Part shown: piece after piece, positions 19,128 through 28,442 of the stretch | Numbering within the stretch: position 1 is the first letter of the stretch | Layout: the number at the start of each line of letters is the position of its first letter | Assembly (NCBI RefSeq): GCF_000775615.1 | Contig: NZ_AVPG01000001.1 | Coordinates: 1-64,000 of the forward strand | Direction: 5' to 3' | Length of the DNA stretch: 64,000 nucleotides | Source of the DNA: Pontibacillus litoralis JSM 072002 | Lineage (GTDB): Bacteria > Bacillota > Bacilli > Bacillales > BH030062 | Notes under the pieces: model-generated | Seen by the model: the letters and a program-made list of their open reading frames with translations, nothing else | Databases searched by the model: none | Told to the model about the DNA's origin: nothing | Position numbers and translations under genes: made by a program

Positions 19128-19832
19128 TTAATTTTCTTTTGACTGTTCTTTATCCTTTTCACCGGATGGTTGTTGATCGTCATATTGCACTTCTAAACTT
19201 GCCGCTTCATAAAATTGTTTCTTTAGGTCATTGTACTCTTTTGTATATTGATTGAAATCTTTATTAGCCTTCATCACTTTTTCATAACTTTTATTTACTT
19301 GCTCGATTTGCTTTTCTAGTGCATCTTTTTCTACATCTTCTTTTTGCAGCATTTCATATAATTCTTGATCTAGTTTCAAGGAAGCTTTATACTTCTCATT
19401 CAACTGTTGATAGGCATCATAACGATTTTGAAAGGCTTCAATCATTTGATTTGCTTTCTCTTTAGACGTTTCGTTTTCTAAATCCTCTACTAAAGACTTT
19501 ACATTATCAAATTCTTCTTTTGCTGCATCAATGCTTTCTTTCTCTACTTTCAATTTATCTTCACGCTGCTCAATGAAAGAAATAGCTTCGTCAGATTTAT
19601 TTTTTATTTTTTCTAGGTCTTCTAAGCCTAATTCCATTATTTCATCATATATTTTCTTTTCCTTTTTTTCTAATTCCACCATAGATTTTTGTTGATCTTC
19701 AAAAGCAGCCTCTAATGTTACTGCTTCTTCTAAGTGATTATACATTTTCTCTGCTGCTGATGGCCCGCCAATACACCCGCTTAACACGAATATAACAGAA
19801 GTTAACACCAATAGTAATTTCCCTAATCGCAC
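19128..19832 (-). CDS. ykyA: YkyA family cell-wall-binding lipoprotein
   Basis: The 234-residue precursor has a lipoprotein signal peptide (LSGC, Cys20) followed by a long Glu/Lys-rich coiled-coil body with no obvious catalytic residues, and an acidic Gln-rich tail. It matches the putative cell-wall-binding lipoprotein family named after YkyA, which lies directly upstream of pdhA in B. subtilis as it does here. The start codon is GTG, with AAGGAGG eight bases upstream; an ATG just before it is closed by a TAG. It has its own transcript, separated from pdhA by 460 bp. Function is unknown. Confidence 0.87.
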   Translation of the reverse strand: MRLGKLLLVLTSVIFVLSGCIGGPSAAEKMYNHLEEAVTLEAAFEDQQKSMVELEKKEKKIYDEIMELGLEDLEKIKNKSDEAISFIEQREDKLKVEKESIDAAKEEFDNVKSLVEDLENETSKEKANQMIEAFQNRYDAYQQLNEKYKASLKLDQELYEMLQKEDVEKDALEKQIEQVNKSYEKVMKANKDFNQYTKEYNDLKKQFYEAASLEVQYDDQQPSGEKDKEQSKEN

Positions 19833-20088
19833 CTACATTTCCTCCTTACACAATTTACAAGATAGCGTCTATCCATCATTACTCATTCCAATGTAAATGT
19901 GGAAAGACTTAGCTTTTTTAATCAACTTTTACAAGTATGCACTATTGATTCTATCATACCATTTATACACAAGCACTGAATAATTTTATGTGTTCTAAAG
20001 TCATTGATTTATTAATAAGATTCCCATAAATATATGGTGTATGATAAACTTAAATTTATGAATGGGATTGAAAAAGGATGTGAGAAAT

Positions 20089-20640
20089 TTGATTACAATG
20101 GATCATATTATAAGAGAAGGGGATACGGTATTACGAGAAGTTGCTGATGTTGTCTCTTTACCGCCTTCCGAAGAAGAGAAATCTATACTTAAAGACATGC
20201 TACAATTTTTAAAAAATAGCCAAGATGAGCAAATTGCAAAGGAATACAACTTACGTGCTGGCGTAGGACTTGCAGCTCCTCAAATTAACGTTTCAAAGCG
20301 GATGCTCGCTGTTCATTTTGAAGATTTCAATGGGAAGCAATACAGCCACGCTTTATTTAATCCTAAAATAGTAAGCCATTCTGTAGAAAAAACATACTTA
20401 TCTACAGGAGAAGGTTGTTTATCTGTTGACCGTGAAGTGCCAGGTTACGTACCGCGTTATGCTAGAATTACAGTAAAAGGAATAGGTTTGGACGGCTACG
20501 AAGTAAAATTGCGTTTAAAAGGATTTGCAGCTATTGTATTTCAACACGAAATAGACCATTTAAATGGCATTATGTTCTATGATCATATTAACAAAGTAAA
20601 TCCGTTTCAAGAACCAGAAAACGCAACTCCTGCAGATTAA
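20089..20640 (+). CDS. def: Peptide deformylase
   Basis: The 183-residue Fe2+/Zn2+ enzyme removes the formyl group from nascent proteins. All three motifs are intact: GVGLAAPQ (58-65), EGCLS (108-112, metal Cys) and QHEIDHLNG (152-160, metal His153/His157 and catalytic Glu154). The start is taken as TTG at 20089 because AAAGGATGTGAG lies about seven bases upstream and the resulting MITMDHIIREG start is that of the YkrB type; the longer frame from 20062 lacks a site. It is the type 2 (Gram-positive) enzyme, convergent with ykrA as in B. subtilis. Confidence 0.95.
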   Translation: MITMDHIIREGDTVLREVADVVSLPPSEEEKSILKDMLQFLKNSQDEQIAKEYNLRAGVGLAAPQINVSKRMLAVHFEDFNGKQYSHALFNPKIVSHSVEKTYLSTGEGCLSVDREVPGYVPRYARITVKGIGLDGYEVKLRLKGFAAIVFQHEIDHLNGIMFYDHINKVNPFQEPENATPAD

Positions 20641-20656
20641 AAAAATAACTAACAAA

Positions 20657-20690
20657 ACGAGCAGCCTAGTACTAACTAGACTGCTCGTTT
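20657..20690. terminator. Bidirectional terminator between def and ykrA
   Basis: AAACGAGCAG pairs with CTGCTCGTTT, with an inner CTAGT/ACTAG stem, between the convergent genes. Confidence 0.85.
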
Positions 20691-20695
20691 CTATG

Positions 20696-21472
20696 TTAAG
20701 ACATTAATCCAGCGAGCTTAAATCCGTAAGCAAGCCCTTCTTCCTCAACATCTTTTGTAATGACATCCGCTACTTCTTTCAACTTGGGATGTGCGTTCCC
20801 CATTGCAACCCCTGTTTGAACATACTGAATCATCTCTATATCGTTTAATCCGTCACCAAATGCATAGGTGTGCTCATGAGCAATTCCTGCTGCTTTAATA
20901 AAATTCTCTATTCCAACTGCTTTCGATCCACCTAATGGCAATACATCCATGGAGTATGGGTGCCAGCGAATGAAGTCTAAATCATCATGGCTACCTAAAT
21001 AATGCGTTTCATCGTCTGCTTCGCAAAACAATAATGCTTGATGAATATTATTATTCATAAAGTATCTAGCATCAATGTCAGGATAATTAAATTTTAAGCT
21101 ACTTAAGCTATCTTGAATATGCGAATGTCCTGATTGAGTAGCCCGCATACCAGATTCATTCAAAAAGACCATTGGATGCCCAGCTTTTTCAGCTTTTTGA
21201 TATAATTCACTAATAAAATTGGTCGTAATAGGGTTTTGATATACTACTTCTCCTTCAAACACAACGTATTGTCCATTAAAACTAATATACGACTGAATAT
21301 CTAATTCTTCTCGAATGTCTTCAAACATGAACGGTGCTCTTCCAGTCGCAATCGCCACGTAGACATTATTTTGCTTTAACTGTTCAATTGCTTCCTTTGT
21401 AGCACTAGGTATGTTTTTATCGTGATCTAATATCGTACCATCTATATCTAAAAATGCAATTTGTCTTGTCAT
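20696..21472 (-). CDS. ykrA: Cof-type HAD family phosphatase (YkrA)
   Basis: This 258-residue HAD hydrolase has the nucleophile motif FLDIDGTI (Asp9 and Asp11), motif II TGR (ATGRAPF), a type IIB cap domain, the conserved lysine in LGGSKAVG and motif IV FGDGLNDIEMI with the metal aspartates. Members dephosphorylate flavin mononucleotide, sugar phosphates or related metabolites; substrate is open. TAGGAGG precedes the ATG. The position between def and rpoY-rnjA is conserved with B. subtilis. Confidence 0.9.
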   Translation of the reverse strand: MTRQIAFLDIDGTILDHDKNIPSATKEAIEQLKQNNVYVAIATGRAPFMFEDIREELDIQSYISFNGQYVVFEGEVVYQNPITTNFISELYQKAEKAGHPMVFLNESGMRATQSGHSHIQDSLSSLKFNYPDIDARYFMNNNIHQALLFCEADDETHYLGSHDDLDFIRWHPYSMDVLPLGGSKAVGIENFIKAAGIAHEHTYAFGDGLNDIEMIQYVQTGVAMGNAHPKLKEVADVITKDVEEEGLAYGFKLAGLMS

Positions 21473-21814
21473 ATTTACATCCTCCTATGAATGTTCATTA
21501 GCATAAAGCCTTCTTCCATTTATAAAATAAGGAAGGTACTCTATGTTAAATCCCTTATTAATGTAAACGAAAAAGGAGAATCGTGCAATTGTTTGTATCT
21601 TTTGCAGACAGGTTACACAACGTATGAATAGACCATCAAAACAACCTTCCTAAGGTGCAATTTTGCAAGCACGAGATAAGAAATTTAAATTCTCTTCCTC
21701 CTAGCTATTCAATTCTTTCGCAAAAGGTACTATACTATAAGTAAGAGGGAAATGAACGGCAGGACGTTTTTTATACAGCTTTTCTTCGTATAAGGAAAGG
21801 AGTTGTATGATATA

Positions 21815-21886
21815 ATGTTAAAACGTTTGAAGGAAAAACTAAAGAAGCGTTTGAAAGATATAATGAACCGAAAATCATTAGCTTAA
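21815..21886 (+). CDS. Possible short cationic amphipathic peptide
   Basis: A 23-residue ORF (start MLKRLKEKLKKRLKDIMNRK) lies about 12 bases after AAGGAAAGGAG. The peptide is very basic, with Leu spaced by Lys/Arg pairs as in an amphipathic helix. It ends 140 bp before rpoY. Against it: the spacing is long, the length is small enough for chance, and no family is known to me. It could be a leader peptide or a membrane-active peptide. Confidence 0.3.
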   Translation: MLKRLKEKLKKRLKDIMNRKSLA

Positions 21887-21943
21887 TTCTTCATGTAAGA
21901 CTTCAACTATACTTTAACCTTCTCTTGCAAGCATTATATCGTT

Positions 21944-21973
21944 ACCATACAAAGCCAAAACATGCTATCATAA
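21944..21973 (+). promoter_or_regulatory. Possible promoter of rpoY-rnjA
   Basis: TTACCA (21944-21949), 18-bp spacer, TATCAT (21968-21973), 50 bp before the rpoY start. Confidence 0.4.
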
Positions 21974-22023
21974 AATGAGGACAAGAATACGGAAATTACC
22001 AGGATGTTAGGAGAGATCGAATC

Positions 22024-22233
22024 ATGATATTTAAAGTACTCTATCAGGAGGAGTCCATGGAAGCACCTGTTCGTGAACGTACAACAAGCATGTATGTTGA
22101 AGCACAAACAGAACGTGAAGTACGTACTAAACTAGCCGATCGAAATATAAACATTGAACTTATTCAAGCATTGACGGAAAGTCACCTTGAATATGAAAAA
22201 CAATCTGAAGCTTTTCAAGTGGAGAATCTATAG
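22024..22233 (+). CDS. rpoY: RNA polymerase epsilon subunit
   Basis: The 69-residue protein ([20 protein letters not shown]...) matches RpoY/YkzG, the small epsilon subunit found in Firmicutes RNA polymerase, which binds near the jaw of beta-prime. The conserved pattern of VLYQ, VPVRE-like and YVEAxxExEVR (here [11 protein letters not shown]) is present. It sits three bases upstream of rnjA, the standard Bacillus arrangement, implying coupled expression of an RNA polymerase subunit and an RNA-decay nuclease. AGGAGAG precedes the ATG. Confidence 0.93.
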   Translation: MIFKVLYQEESMEAPVRERTTSMYVEAQTEREVRTKLADRNINIELIQALTESHLEYEKQSEAFQVENL

Positions 22234-22236
22234 TTC

Positions 22237-23904
22237 ATGAAATTTGTTAAGAATGACCAAACAGCAGTTTTTGCTCTTGGTGGTCTAGGTGAAATCGGTA
22301 AAAATACGTATGGAGTTCAGTTTCAAGATGAAATTATTCTGATTGACGCTGGGATTAAGTTTCCTGATGATGAACTTCTAGGTATTGATTACGTTATACC
22401 TGATTACACGTACCTAGTACAAAACCAAGACAAAATCAAAGGACTATTTATTACACACGGACACGAGGACCATATCGGCGGGATCCCGTTCCTATTGAAA
22501 CAAATTAATATCCCTATTTATGCAGGGAAACTAGCGATCGGTTTAATTAAAAATAAGTTAGAAGAACATGGTCTTTTACGAAATACGAAACTTCATACCG
22601 TACACGAAGATGATGTCATCAAATTTCGTAAAACATCTGTTAGCTTTTTCCGTACTACACACAGCATTCCTGACGCCTTAGGTATTGTCGTAAAAACACC
22701 TCCAGGAAATATCGTACACACTGGAGACTTTAAGTTTGACTTCACCCCAGTTGGTGAACCAGCCGACTTGACAAAAATGGCTGAAATCGGAAGAGAAGGT
22801 GTGCTTTGCTTATTATCGGATAGTACAAATAGTGAAGTACCCGGGTTTACCATGTCAGAACGTGTTGTTGGAGAAAGCATCAATGACATATTTAGTAAAG
22901 TAAAAGGAAGAGTCATATTTGCTACATTTGCCTCTAACATTCACAGACTCCAACAAGTTGTAGAAGCATCTGTACAAAATAACAGAAAGATAGCAGTATT
23001 TGGCAGAAGTATGGAAGCATCCATTAATATTGGAATTGAATTGGGTTATATCCAAGCTCCAAAAGGAACGTTTATTGACCATTCGCAAATCAATCGCCTA
23101 CCTAGTCATGAAGTGACCATATTATGTACTGGTTCTCAAGGTGAGCCAATGGCAGCTCTATCTAGAATTGCTAATGGAACACACCGCCAGATTCAAATTA
23201 TCCCAGGAGACACTGTCGTATTTTCTTCCTCTCCTATTCCGGGTAATACGGTAAGTGTGAGTCGCGTTATTAACATGCTTTATCGCGCAGGAGCAGACGT
23301 CATTCACGGCTCATTGAATAACATTCACACTTCTGGACATGGCGGTCAACAAGAGCAAAAATTAATGCTACAGTTAATTCAACCAAGATACTTTATGCCT
23401 ATTCACGGTGAATATCGCATGCAAAAAATGCACACGAAATTAGCTAACGAAATGGATATAGATCCAAGTAATTGCTTTATTATGGATAATGGTGATGTTC
23501 TTGCATTAGGTAAGGATAATGCAAAGATTGCAGGCAAAATACCTTCTGGTTCCATTTATGTTGACGGTAATGGAATTGGTGATATAGGTAATATTGTACT
23601 TCGAGATCGACGCATTTTATCAGAAGAAGGCCTTGTTATTGTTGTCGTAAGTATCAATATGAAGGAATTCAAGATTGCTTCTGGTCCAGATATCATTTCC
23701 CGCGGATTCGTTTATATGCGTGAATCAGAAGATCTTATTAATGAAGCGCAAAAGCTTGTAGCAAAGCATTTGGATAAAGTAATGGAGCGTCGTACTACTC
23801 AATGGTCCGAGATTAAAAATGAAATCGCGGATACCATCGCACCATTCCTTTATGAAAAAACAAAACGTAAGCCAATGATTCTACCTATTATTATGGAGGT
23901 ATGA
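22237..23904 (+). CDS. rnjA: Ribonuclease J1
   Basis: This 555-residue metallo-beta-lactamase/beta-CASP nuclease carries out 5'-to-3' exonucleolytic and endonucleolytic RNA decay and rRNA maturation. The zinc motif [10 protein letters not shown] (His74, His76, Asp78, His79) is intact, as are [13 protein letters not shown], the beta-[12 protein letters not shown] and HTSGHGGQ regions, and the C-terminal domain. Length equals the B. subtilis enzyme. The start follows the rpoY stop directly. SR1P is reported to promote the GapA-RNase J1 interaction, so SR1, here 11 kb away, is functionally linked. Confidence 0.97.
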   Translation: MKFVKNDQTAVFALGGLGEIGKNTYGVQFQDEIILIDAGIKFPDDELLGIDYVIPDYTYLVQNQDKIKGLFITHGHEDHIGGIPFLLKQINIPIYAGKLAIGLIKNKLEEHGLLRNTKLHTVHEDDVIKFRKTSVSFFRTTHSIPDALGIVVKTPPGNIVHTGDFKFDFTPVGEPADLTKMAEIGREGVLCLLSDSTNSEVPGFTMSERVVGESINDIFSKVKGRVIFATFASNIHRLQQVVEASVQNNRKIAVFGRSMEASINIGIELGYIQAPKGTFIDHSQINRLPSHEVTILCTGSQGEPMAALSRIANGTHRQIQIIPGDTVVFSSSPIPGNTVSVSRVINMLYRAGADVIHGSLNNIHTSGHGGQQEQKLMLQLIQPRYFMPIHGEYRMQKMHTKLANEMDIDPSNCFIMDNGDVLALGKDNAKIAGKIPSGSIYVDGNGIGDIGNIVLRDRRILSEEGLVIVVVSINMKEFKIASGPDIISRGFVYMRESEDLINEAQKLVAKHLDKVMERRTTQWSEIKNEIADTIAPFLYEKTKRKPMILPIIMEV

Positions 23905-23958
23905 TCACAAGGAACGTTTGCCTAACCTCTTAACAACTTTATTTTCCTTTATACGAGC

Positions 23959-24000
23959 AATCCCCCCTAGTCTTGTTTATGACTTAGGGGGGATTTTGTT
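23959..24000 (+). terminator. Terminator of rpoY-rnjA
   Basis: AATCCCCCCTAGTC pairs with GACTTAGGGGGGATT (one bulge) and is followed by TTGTTT. Confidence 0.88.
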
Positions 24001-24015
24001 TATGTTATGAATAAA

Positions 24016-24684
24016 TCAATCATCATCATCAACTAAGTTCTTCTCAAACCTTGATAAATCACGATCTTCACCTATGATAATTAATATGTCTCCGTCTAAA
24101 ATTGTCTCTGTTGGCATTGGAGAAACATCAATGTCTCGATTCCGCTTTATGCCTACGACGTTACATCCGTATAGAGCACGAATATCTAAATCAACGAGCG
24201 TTCTACCAATTAACTTCCTTCCCGCTTTAACTTCCACTACCGAATGGTCATCGGACAACTCTAAGTAGTCAAGAACATTATTCGATATAATGCTGTGTGC
24301 TATCCTCTTTCCCATATCCCGTTCAGGATGTACCACTTGGTCCGCACCAATTTTGTTTAGCACTTTCTCATGATAGTCATTTTGCGCTTTTACAGTGATT
24401 TTCATAATTCCTAACTCTTTTAACATTAACGTAGTAAGTATACTTGCTTGAATATTATCTCCAATCGCCACGATGACATGGTCGATATTTCTAATTCCAA
24501 GCTCTTTTAATACTTTTTCATCAGTAGAATCTGCTATTACTGCATGGGATGCTATATCTTTATATTCATTTACTTTGTCTTCATCTAAATCAATAGCTAA
24601 CACTTCCATCCCTTCACGGTTTAACTCTTTACAAATACTCCCTCCAAATCGACCTAAACCAATTACTGCGTATTCTTTTTTCAT
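24016..24684 (-). CDS. ktrC: Potassium uptake regulatory subunit KtrC (RCK protein)
   Basis: The 222-residue cytoplasmic gating subunit assembles as an octameric ring on a KtrB/KtrD-type membrane channel. It has an N-terminal RCK (TrkA-N) domain with the nucleotide motif GLGRFGGSI (7-15) and acidic Asp at the end of beta-2 (AIDLDED), then a TrkA-C domain (about 135-215). The latter binds cyclic-di-AMP in family members. It is closest to KtrC by its start (MKKEYAVIGLGRFGGSICKEL) and its place beside rnjA. The channel gene ktrD is not in the window. It ends convergent with rnjA. Confidence 0.93.
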   Translation of the reverse strand: MKKEYAVIGLGRFGGSICKELNREGMEVLAIDLDEDKVNEYKDIASHAVIADSTDEKVLKELGIRNIDHVIVAIGDNIQASILTTLMLKELGIMKITVKAQNDYHEKVLNKIGADQVVHPERDMGKRIAHSIISNNVLDYLELSDDHSVVEVKAGRKLIGRTLVDLDIRALYGCNVVGIKRNRDIDVSPMPTETILDGDILIIIGEDRDLSRFEKNLVDDDD

Positions 24685-24779
24685 CTATTCGAACCTCCAA
24701 CCTACTTAAACTTATTCAATTATATAATTCCAACTACTAACAACATAATTTTATCACAAAATCACAAAATAGAAAAAAA

Positions 24780-24811
24780 CCTATTGGCACTCCTGTAAAG
24801 GCTCCAATAGG
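24780..24811 (-). terminator. Terminator of cydAB
   Basis: CCTATTGG (24780-24787) pairs with CCAATAGG (24804-24811); on the minus strand a run of seven T follows. Confidence 0.85.
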
Positions 24812-24824
24812 CTTTTGTAACGTA

Positions 24825-25838
24825 TTATTTCTTTCCTTTCACATAGTCAGCATCAAACAAAAATAGACGCATTAATAAAATGAGAGAAGGGATTAACAAT
24901 AACAGCCCTAGAATAAAGGAAATTACTAATGCAAGCCCCATCGTATCATTTGTTACACCACTTTGTATCGTTACAAACGGTTCAATTAAGTATGGTAAGT
25001 GGGATGCCCCATAACCGAAAAAGGCAAAGAAGAATTGTAACATAACAAAGATAAAGGCAAGCCCAAATTGCTTCTTCTGATAAACAAGATATAATGCTGC
25101 TAAGAAGAAGGCAACAGATAAACCGAACATCCACCATAAATCCAACATTTTCTCAAAATGACGTTCATTGTGCTGACTCATGAAAATAAACGTCGTTAAA
25201 CTAGCAATAATTGTTGGTGAACTCCAGAATAGCATGTACTTTCTTACTAGATCTCTTGCTGGTAAATCATTTGCTCGATTTGCATAAAACGCTAAGAAGG
25301 CCGAGCTTATATAAAGGACAGACACGATTGCTAGAAATACAACACTCCAAGAGTATGGACTTGTTAATAGCTCCCCTGTGAGTAAATGCACTCCATCAGC
25401 CGTTTCTTCAATAAAGCCACCTTCGGAAATCGTTAATGCTGTTGATAACGCTGCTGGAATGAATAGCCCTGTTGCCCCATAAAGAAACATATACACATTA
25501 CTTTGTTTCGATCCATAATTTTCAAAGGCGTAAAATGATCCACGAATCGCTAACAAAATGATCGCAATACTCCCTGGCACAAGTAACGTTTGACCAAAGT
25601 AATATGCTGTATCTGGGAAGAAACCTACTAATCCAACGAAGAAAAACACGAAGAATACGTTCGTCACTTCCCAAACTGGTGATAGATAACGAGAAATTAA
25701 TTTATTGATAATATGATCTTGCTTCGTTCTTTTCGCATAATAAGCAAAGAAACCGGCTCCAAAATCAATAGATGCAATAATTAAATATCCATAAAGAAAT
25801 AACCAAAGGACAGATATTCCAATTATTTCATAGCTCAT
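24825..25838 (-). CDS. cydB: Cytochrome bd quinol oxidase subunit II
   Basis: The 337-residue integral membrane subunit has eight or nine predicted helices. It begins MSYEIIGISVLWLFLYGYLI, with the family mark IDFGAGFF at about 28-35. It stabilises the haem sites of CydA in the bd-type terminal oxidase, which reduces O2 without pumping protons and works at low oxygen. The start overlaps the cydA stop as ATGA (start at 25838), with AGAGGTGG just before, so the longer frame is rejected. The companion ABC genes cydCD are not adjacent, unlike B. subtilis, where cydABCD is one operon. Confidence 0.93.
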   Translation of the reverse strand: MSYEIIGISVLWLFLYGYLIIASIDFGAGFFAYYAKRTKQDHIINKLISRYLSPVWEVTNVFFVFFFVGLVGFFPDTAYYFGQTLLVPGSIAIILLAIRGSFYAFENYGSKQSNVYMFLYGATGLFIPAALSTALTISEGGFIEETADGVHLLTGELLTSPYSWSVVFLAIVSVLYISSAFLAFYANRANDLPARDLVRKYMLFWSSPTIIASLTTFIFMSQHNERHFEKMLDLWWMFGLSVAFFLAALYLVYQKKQFGLAFIFVMLQFFFAFFGYGASHLPYLIEPFVTIQSGVTNDTMGLALVISFILGLLLLIPSLILLMRLFLFDADYVKGKK

Positions 25839-27190
25839 GATTGGCCACCTCTTTCTTTCCAATCAGGATAACGGTGCTCTAACTCTACTTCTACTGGGTT
25901 GTTCTTAAACAATTTACGTAAAACAGTCACACAAATTACACCTAGTAAAATATATAGCAGTAAGAACAAGAAGAAAATCCAATCAACATGAGGAGATGTA
26001 GTAGCTCCATCCGTTACTTTCATAAATCCTCTTAACACCCATGGTTGGCGACCAACTTCAGCAAACACCCAACCAAACTCTGTTGCTAACATTGCTGCTG
26101 GACCATTGATCACAACTAACCATAATAACCATTTGTTATGTTCGTTCCAGCGCTTCATTTTCGAGAATAACAGGAACATAGAGGAGACAAATAAAGCATA
26201 CATGCCTAGCGTTACCATTAAATCAAACATGTAATGAATCCAAAGTGGCGGCGTTTCATCATCTGGAATTTGATCTAACCCTATTACTTCACTTTGAAAA
26301 TCATTAAAGGCTAAGAAACTTAAAGCATTCGGAAGACGAATTTCATTATGGATTTCATTATTTTCATCTAATGTACCATAGAGAATAAGGTCTGCTCCTT
26401 CTTCTGTTTCAAAGTGCCATTCTGCGGCAGCTAGTTTCTCTGGTTGTTCTTTCGCTAAAAATTTAGCAGATAAATCACCCGCTACAGCGGTTAAAATAGC
26501 AAAGATAAATGTAATGGTTAACGTTAATTTCAATGCTTTCTTATGATAATCTGTAGACTTCTTCTTCAAAATAATAAATGCTGTAATAGCTGCTAATATT
26601 GCTGCTGATGTTAAATAACTAGAAGTAAGAACGTGAAATACTTTTGACGGCGTTGCAGGATTAAACATCGCTGCAATCGGATCTACATTCGTAAACTTAT
26701 CTCCTTCTAATTGAAACCCTTGTGGTGTATTCATAAAGGAGTTAACTGTTGTAATAAAGAATGCGGACATACCTGCCCCTATAACGACTGGAAGCGATAA
26801 TAACCAATGATAGATTGGCTTTTTAAAGCGATCCCACGTGTATAAATAAATACCTAAAAAGATAGCTTCAAAGAAAAATGCAAATGTTTCTAAAAATAGC
26901 GGCAAACTAATAATATTACCTGCTAGTTGCATAAAGCTAGGCCATAGCAAAGATAATTGTAAACCTATTGCAGTACCTGTTACTACCCCTACTGCTACTG
27001 TAATTACAAAACCTCTCGCCCACCTTCTTGCTAACAACGTATAGTGAGGATCGTTTTTCTTAATACCAATAAATTCAGCTATGGATATCATTAACGGAAT
27101 ACCTACACCAATCGTTGCAAAGATGATGTGAAATCCTAACGTTAATGTCGTCAATAACCTACTCATCAGGACACTGTCAAATTCCATCAT
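25835..27190 (-). CDS. cydA: Cytochrome bd quinol oxidase subunit I
   Basis: The 451-residue haem-bearing subunit oxidises quinol and reduces O2. The N-terminal TLGFHIIFATIGVGIPL holds a histidine haem ligand, and EVGRQPWVLRG near residue 390 is the CydA signature next to the haem b558 methionine region. The quinol-binding Q loop is of the short type usual in Firmicutes. AAGGAGG precedes two adjacent ATG codons. Upstream lies a Rex/Fnr-like operator, and further upstream the qox genes, so both oxidase branches share one region. Confidence 0.95.
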   Translation of the reverse strand: MMEFDSVLMSRLLTTLTLGFHIIFATIGVGIPLMISIAEFIGIKKNDPHYTLLARRWARGFVITVAVGVVTGTAIGLQLSLLWPSFMQLAGNIISLPLFLETFAFFFEAIFLGIYLYTWDRFKKPIYHWLLSLPVVIGAGMSAFFITTVNSFMNTPQGFQLEGDKFTNVDPIAAMFNPATPSKVFHVLTSSYLTSAAILAAITAFIILKKKSTDYHKKALKLTLTITFIFAILTAVAGDLSAKFLAKEQPEKLAAAEWHFETEEGADLILYGTLDENNEIHNEIRLPNALSFLAFNDFQSEVIGLDQIPDDETPPLWIHYMFDLMVTLGMYALFVSSMFLLFSKMKRWNEHNKWLLWLVVINGPAAMLATEFGWVFAEVGRQPWVLRGFMKVTDGATTSPHVDWIFFLFLLLYILLGVICVTVLRKLFKNNPVEVELEHRYPDWKERGGQS

Positions 27191-27328
27191 TCTTGTTGCC
27201 TCCTTTTCTTTGTATGTTCACAAATTCATAGAATGATCACATATGTCATAAATCTTTCACTTTTTTTACCCTCTATCATTGACTATAAATCGTTAAAATG
27301 AAATAACGTTGAACATACAGTGACAATT

Positions 27329-27346
27329 TTGTGACATAATTCACAA
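27329..27346. promoter_or_regulatory. Rex- or Fnr-type operator upstream of cydA
   Basis: TTGTGACATAATTCACAA is an 18-bp inverted repeat. It matches the Rex consensus TTGTGAA-N4-TTCACAA with one mismatch, and also the Fnr/Crp form TGTGA-N6-TCACA perfectly. B. subtilis cyd is repressed by Rex when NADH is low. Confidence 0.75.
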
Positions 27347-27475
27347 TGTAAGATTCATCATATAGTTTAGCTAAGATTAATTTGGGATACAAGATTTTTG
27401 CACCAAGATATTTGTGAACATTACGTGAATGCAATATATGGAAAGTAAAACCGTTTTTTATAAATGGTAACCTAA

Positions 27476-27517
27476 CAAAAAAACTGCTTCTTCTGAATTA
27501 GAAACAGTTTTTTTGTA
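27476..27517 (-). terminator. Terminator of qoxABCD
   Basis: AAAAAAACTG-TTCT pairs with AGAA-CAGTTTTTTT around a short loop, directly after qoxD. Confidence 0.85.
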
Positions 27518-27521
27518 TTAT

Positions 27522-27827
27522 TTACATGTGATGGCTGTGCATCATCGCATTGATTACCCAAATAGAACCACCGACGATGACAATTCCTATAAAAGCACTA
27601 TAAAGCATTGTAATAATTTGTGTCATACTTTCTCCTTCACGGATGTGCATAAACATAATTAATTGTACACCAGCTTGTAATATCGCAAGGAATACAATAA
27701 ACCAAATTTTTATATTGGTTGCAAAGTCTGTGTACAAGGCCCCCCAAACAGCGAGTAAAGTTAGTGCAATAGAAAATATAAAGCCTATGATATGTTTCCA
27801 CGGGAAGTTATGATTGTTTTCCGCCAT
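27522..27827 (-). CDS. qoxD: Cytochrome aa3-600 quinol oxidase subunit IV
   Basis: The 101-residue subunit has three transmembrane helices (about 12-32, 38-60, 72-93) and a His-rich end (MMHSHHM). It matches the cytochrome o/aa3 subunit IV (CyoD/QoxD) family, with FPWKHIIGFIFSIALTLLAVW and IQAGVQLIMFMHI-like (here LQAGVQLIMFMHI) signatures. It supports assembly of the CuB centre. Its start is adjacent to the qoxC stop, so it is translated from the same message. Confidence 0.92.
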   Translation of the reverse strand: MAENNHNFPWKHIIGFIFSIALTLLAVWGALYTDFATNIKIWFIVFLAILQAGVQLIMFMHIREGESMTQIITMLYSAFIGIVIVGGSIWVINAMMHSHHM

Positions 27828-28439
27828 TTACATCACCATCCCTGTTAAATACACGCCTGTAAAGATAAAGATCCACACAACATCTAAAAAGTGCCAATAT
27901 AAAGAAATAATGAAGGCCTTACGTGCAGTTGTTGCATTCAATCCACGACGTGCTAGTTGAATTAGAATGAACGTCATCCAACCGACGCCAAGTGCAACGT
28001 GAGCACCATGTGTACCTAAAAGCGTAAAGAAACTAGACCAATAGGCACTTGTTTGTATGCTTGCACCTTCGTGAACATAATGAATAAACTCCATTACTTC
28101 AAAGTATAAAAAGCCTAATCCTAACATTAAGGTAAACAAAAGCCACGTCATAAGCCCTTTCTTATTGCCACGCCTCATTTCATGAATGGCTAGCCCACAA
28201 GTAAAACTACTTGTTAAAAGGATAAACGTTTCAATGAGTACATCTTTTATTGCAAATAACTCTTTTGGACCTGGTCCATCAGCTATACGACCAGTTAACA
28301 CGAAATATGCGACGAATAACGTACCAAATAACGCAATTTCCGCACCTAAAAATATCCAAAATCCGAGAATGTTCATTTGATTTTTCTCCGTTTGATATTC
28401 TAATGGTTTATTTGGATTAACGGAATGTGCATGTCCCAT
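27828..28439 (-). CDS. qoxC: Cytochrome aa3-600 quinol oxidase subunit III
   Basis: The 203-residue protein has five predicted helices and the haem-copper subunit III marks LGFWIFLGAEIALFGTLFVAYF and HGAHVALGVGWM...YWHFLDVVWIFIF, with the conserved Glu. The five-helix form is that of quinol oxidases rather than seven-helix cytochrome c oxidases. It lies between qoxB and qoxD with gaps of three and zero bases, so translational coupling is likely. Confidence 0.93.
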   Translation of the reverse strand: MGHAHSVNPNKPLEYQTEKNQMNILGFWIFLGAEIALFGTLFVAYFVLTGRIADGPGPKELFAIKDVLIETFILLTSSFTCGLAIHEMRRGNKKGLMTWLLFTLMLGLGFLYFEVMEFIHYVHEGASIQTSAYWSSFFTLLGTHGAHVALGVGWMTFILIQLARRGLNATTARKAFIISLYWHFLDVVWIFIFTGVYLTGMVM

Positions 28440-28442
28440 TGA

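Larger units (their letters stand above)
21473..22023. other. Intergenic region between ykrA and rpoY
   Basis: This 550-bp stretch holds a short ORF with a good ribosome binding site (21815-21886), a TATACT/TATAAG -10-like pair near 21731-21741 ahead of it, and a possible rpoY promoter at 21944-21973. No larger gene, riboswitch fold or known RNA was recognised. Confidence 0.5.
27191..27521. other. Intergenic region between qoxD and cydA
   Basis: This 331-bp A/T-rich gap holds the Rex/Fnr-like operator at 27329-27346, a TTTGTGAAC half-site on the minus strand at 27212-27220, and the qox terminator at 27476-27517. No clean -35/-10 pair for cydA was found; TATAGT near 27283-27288 (minus) is the best -10. 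Confidence 0.55.

Noticed and set aside
24685-24790. Possible c-di-AMP riboswitch before ktrC
   Set aside because: The upstream region is too short and contains only A/T-rich sequence and the cydB terminator.
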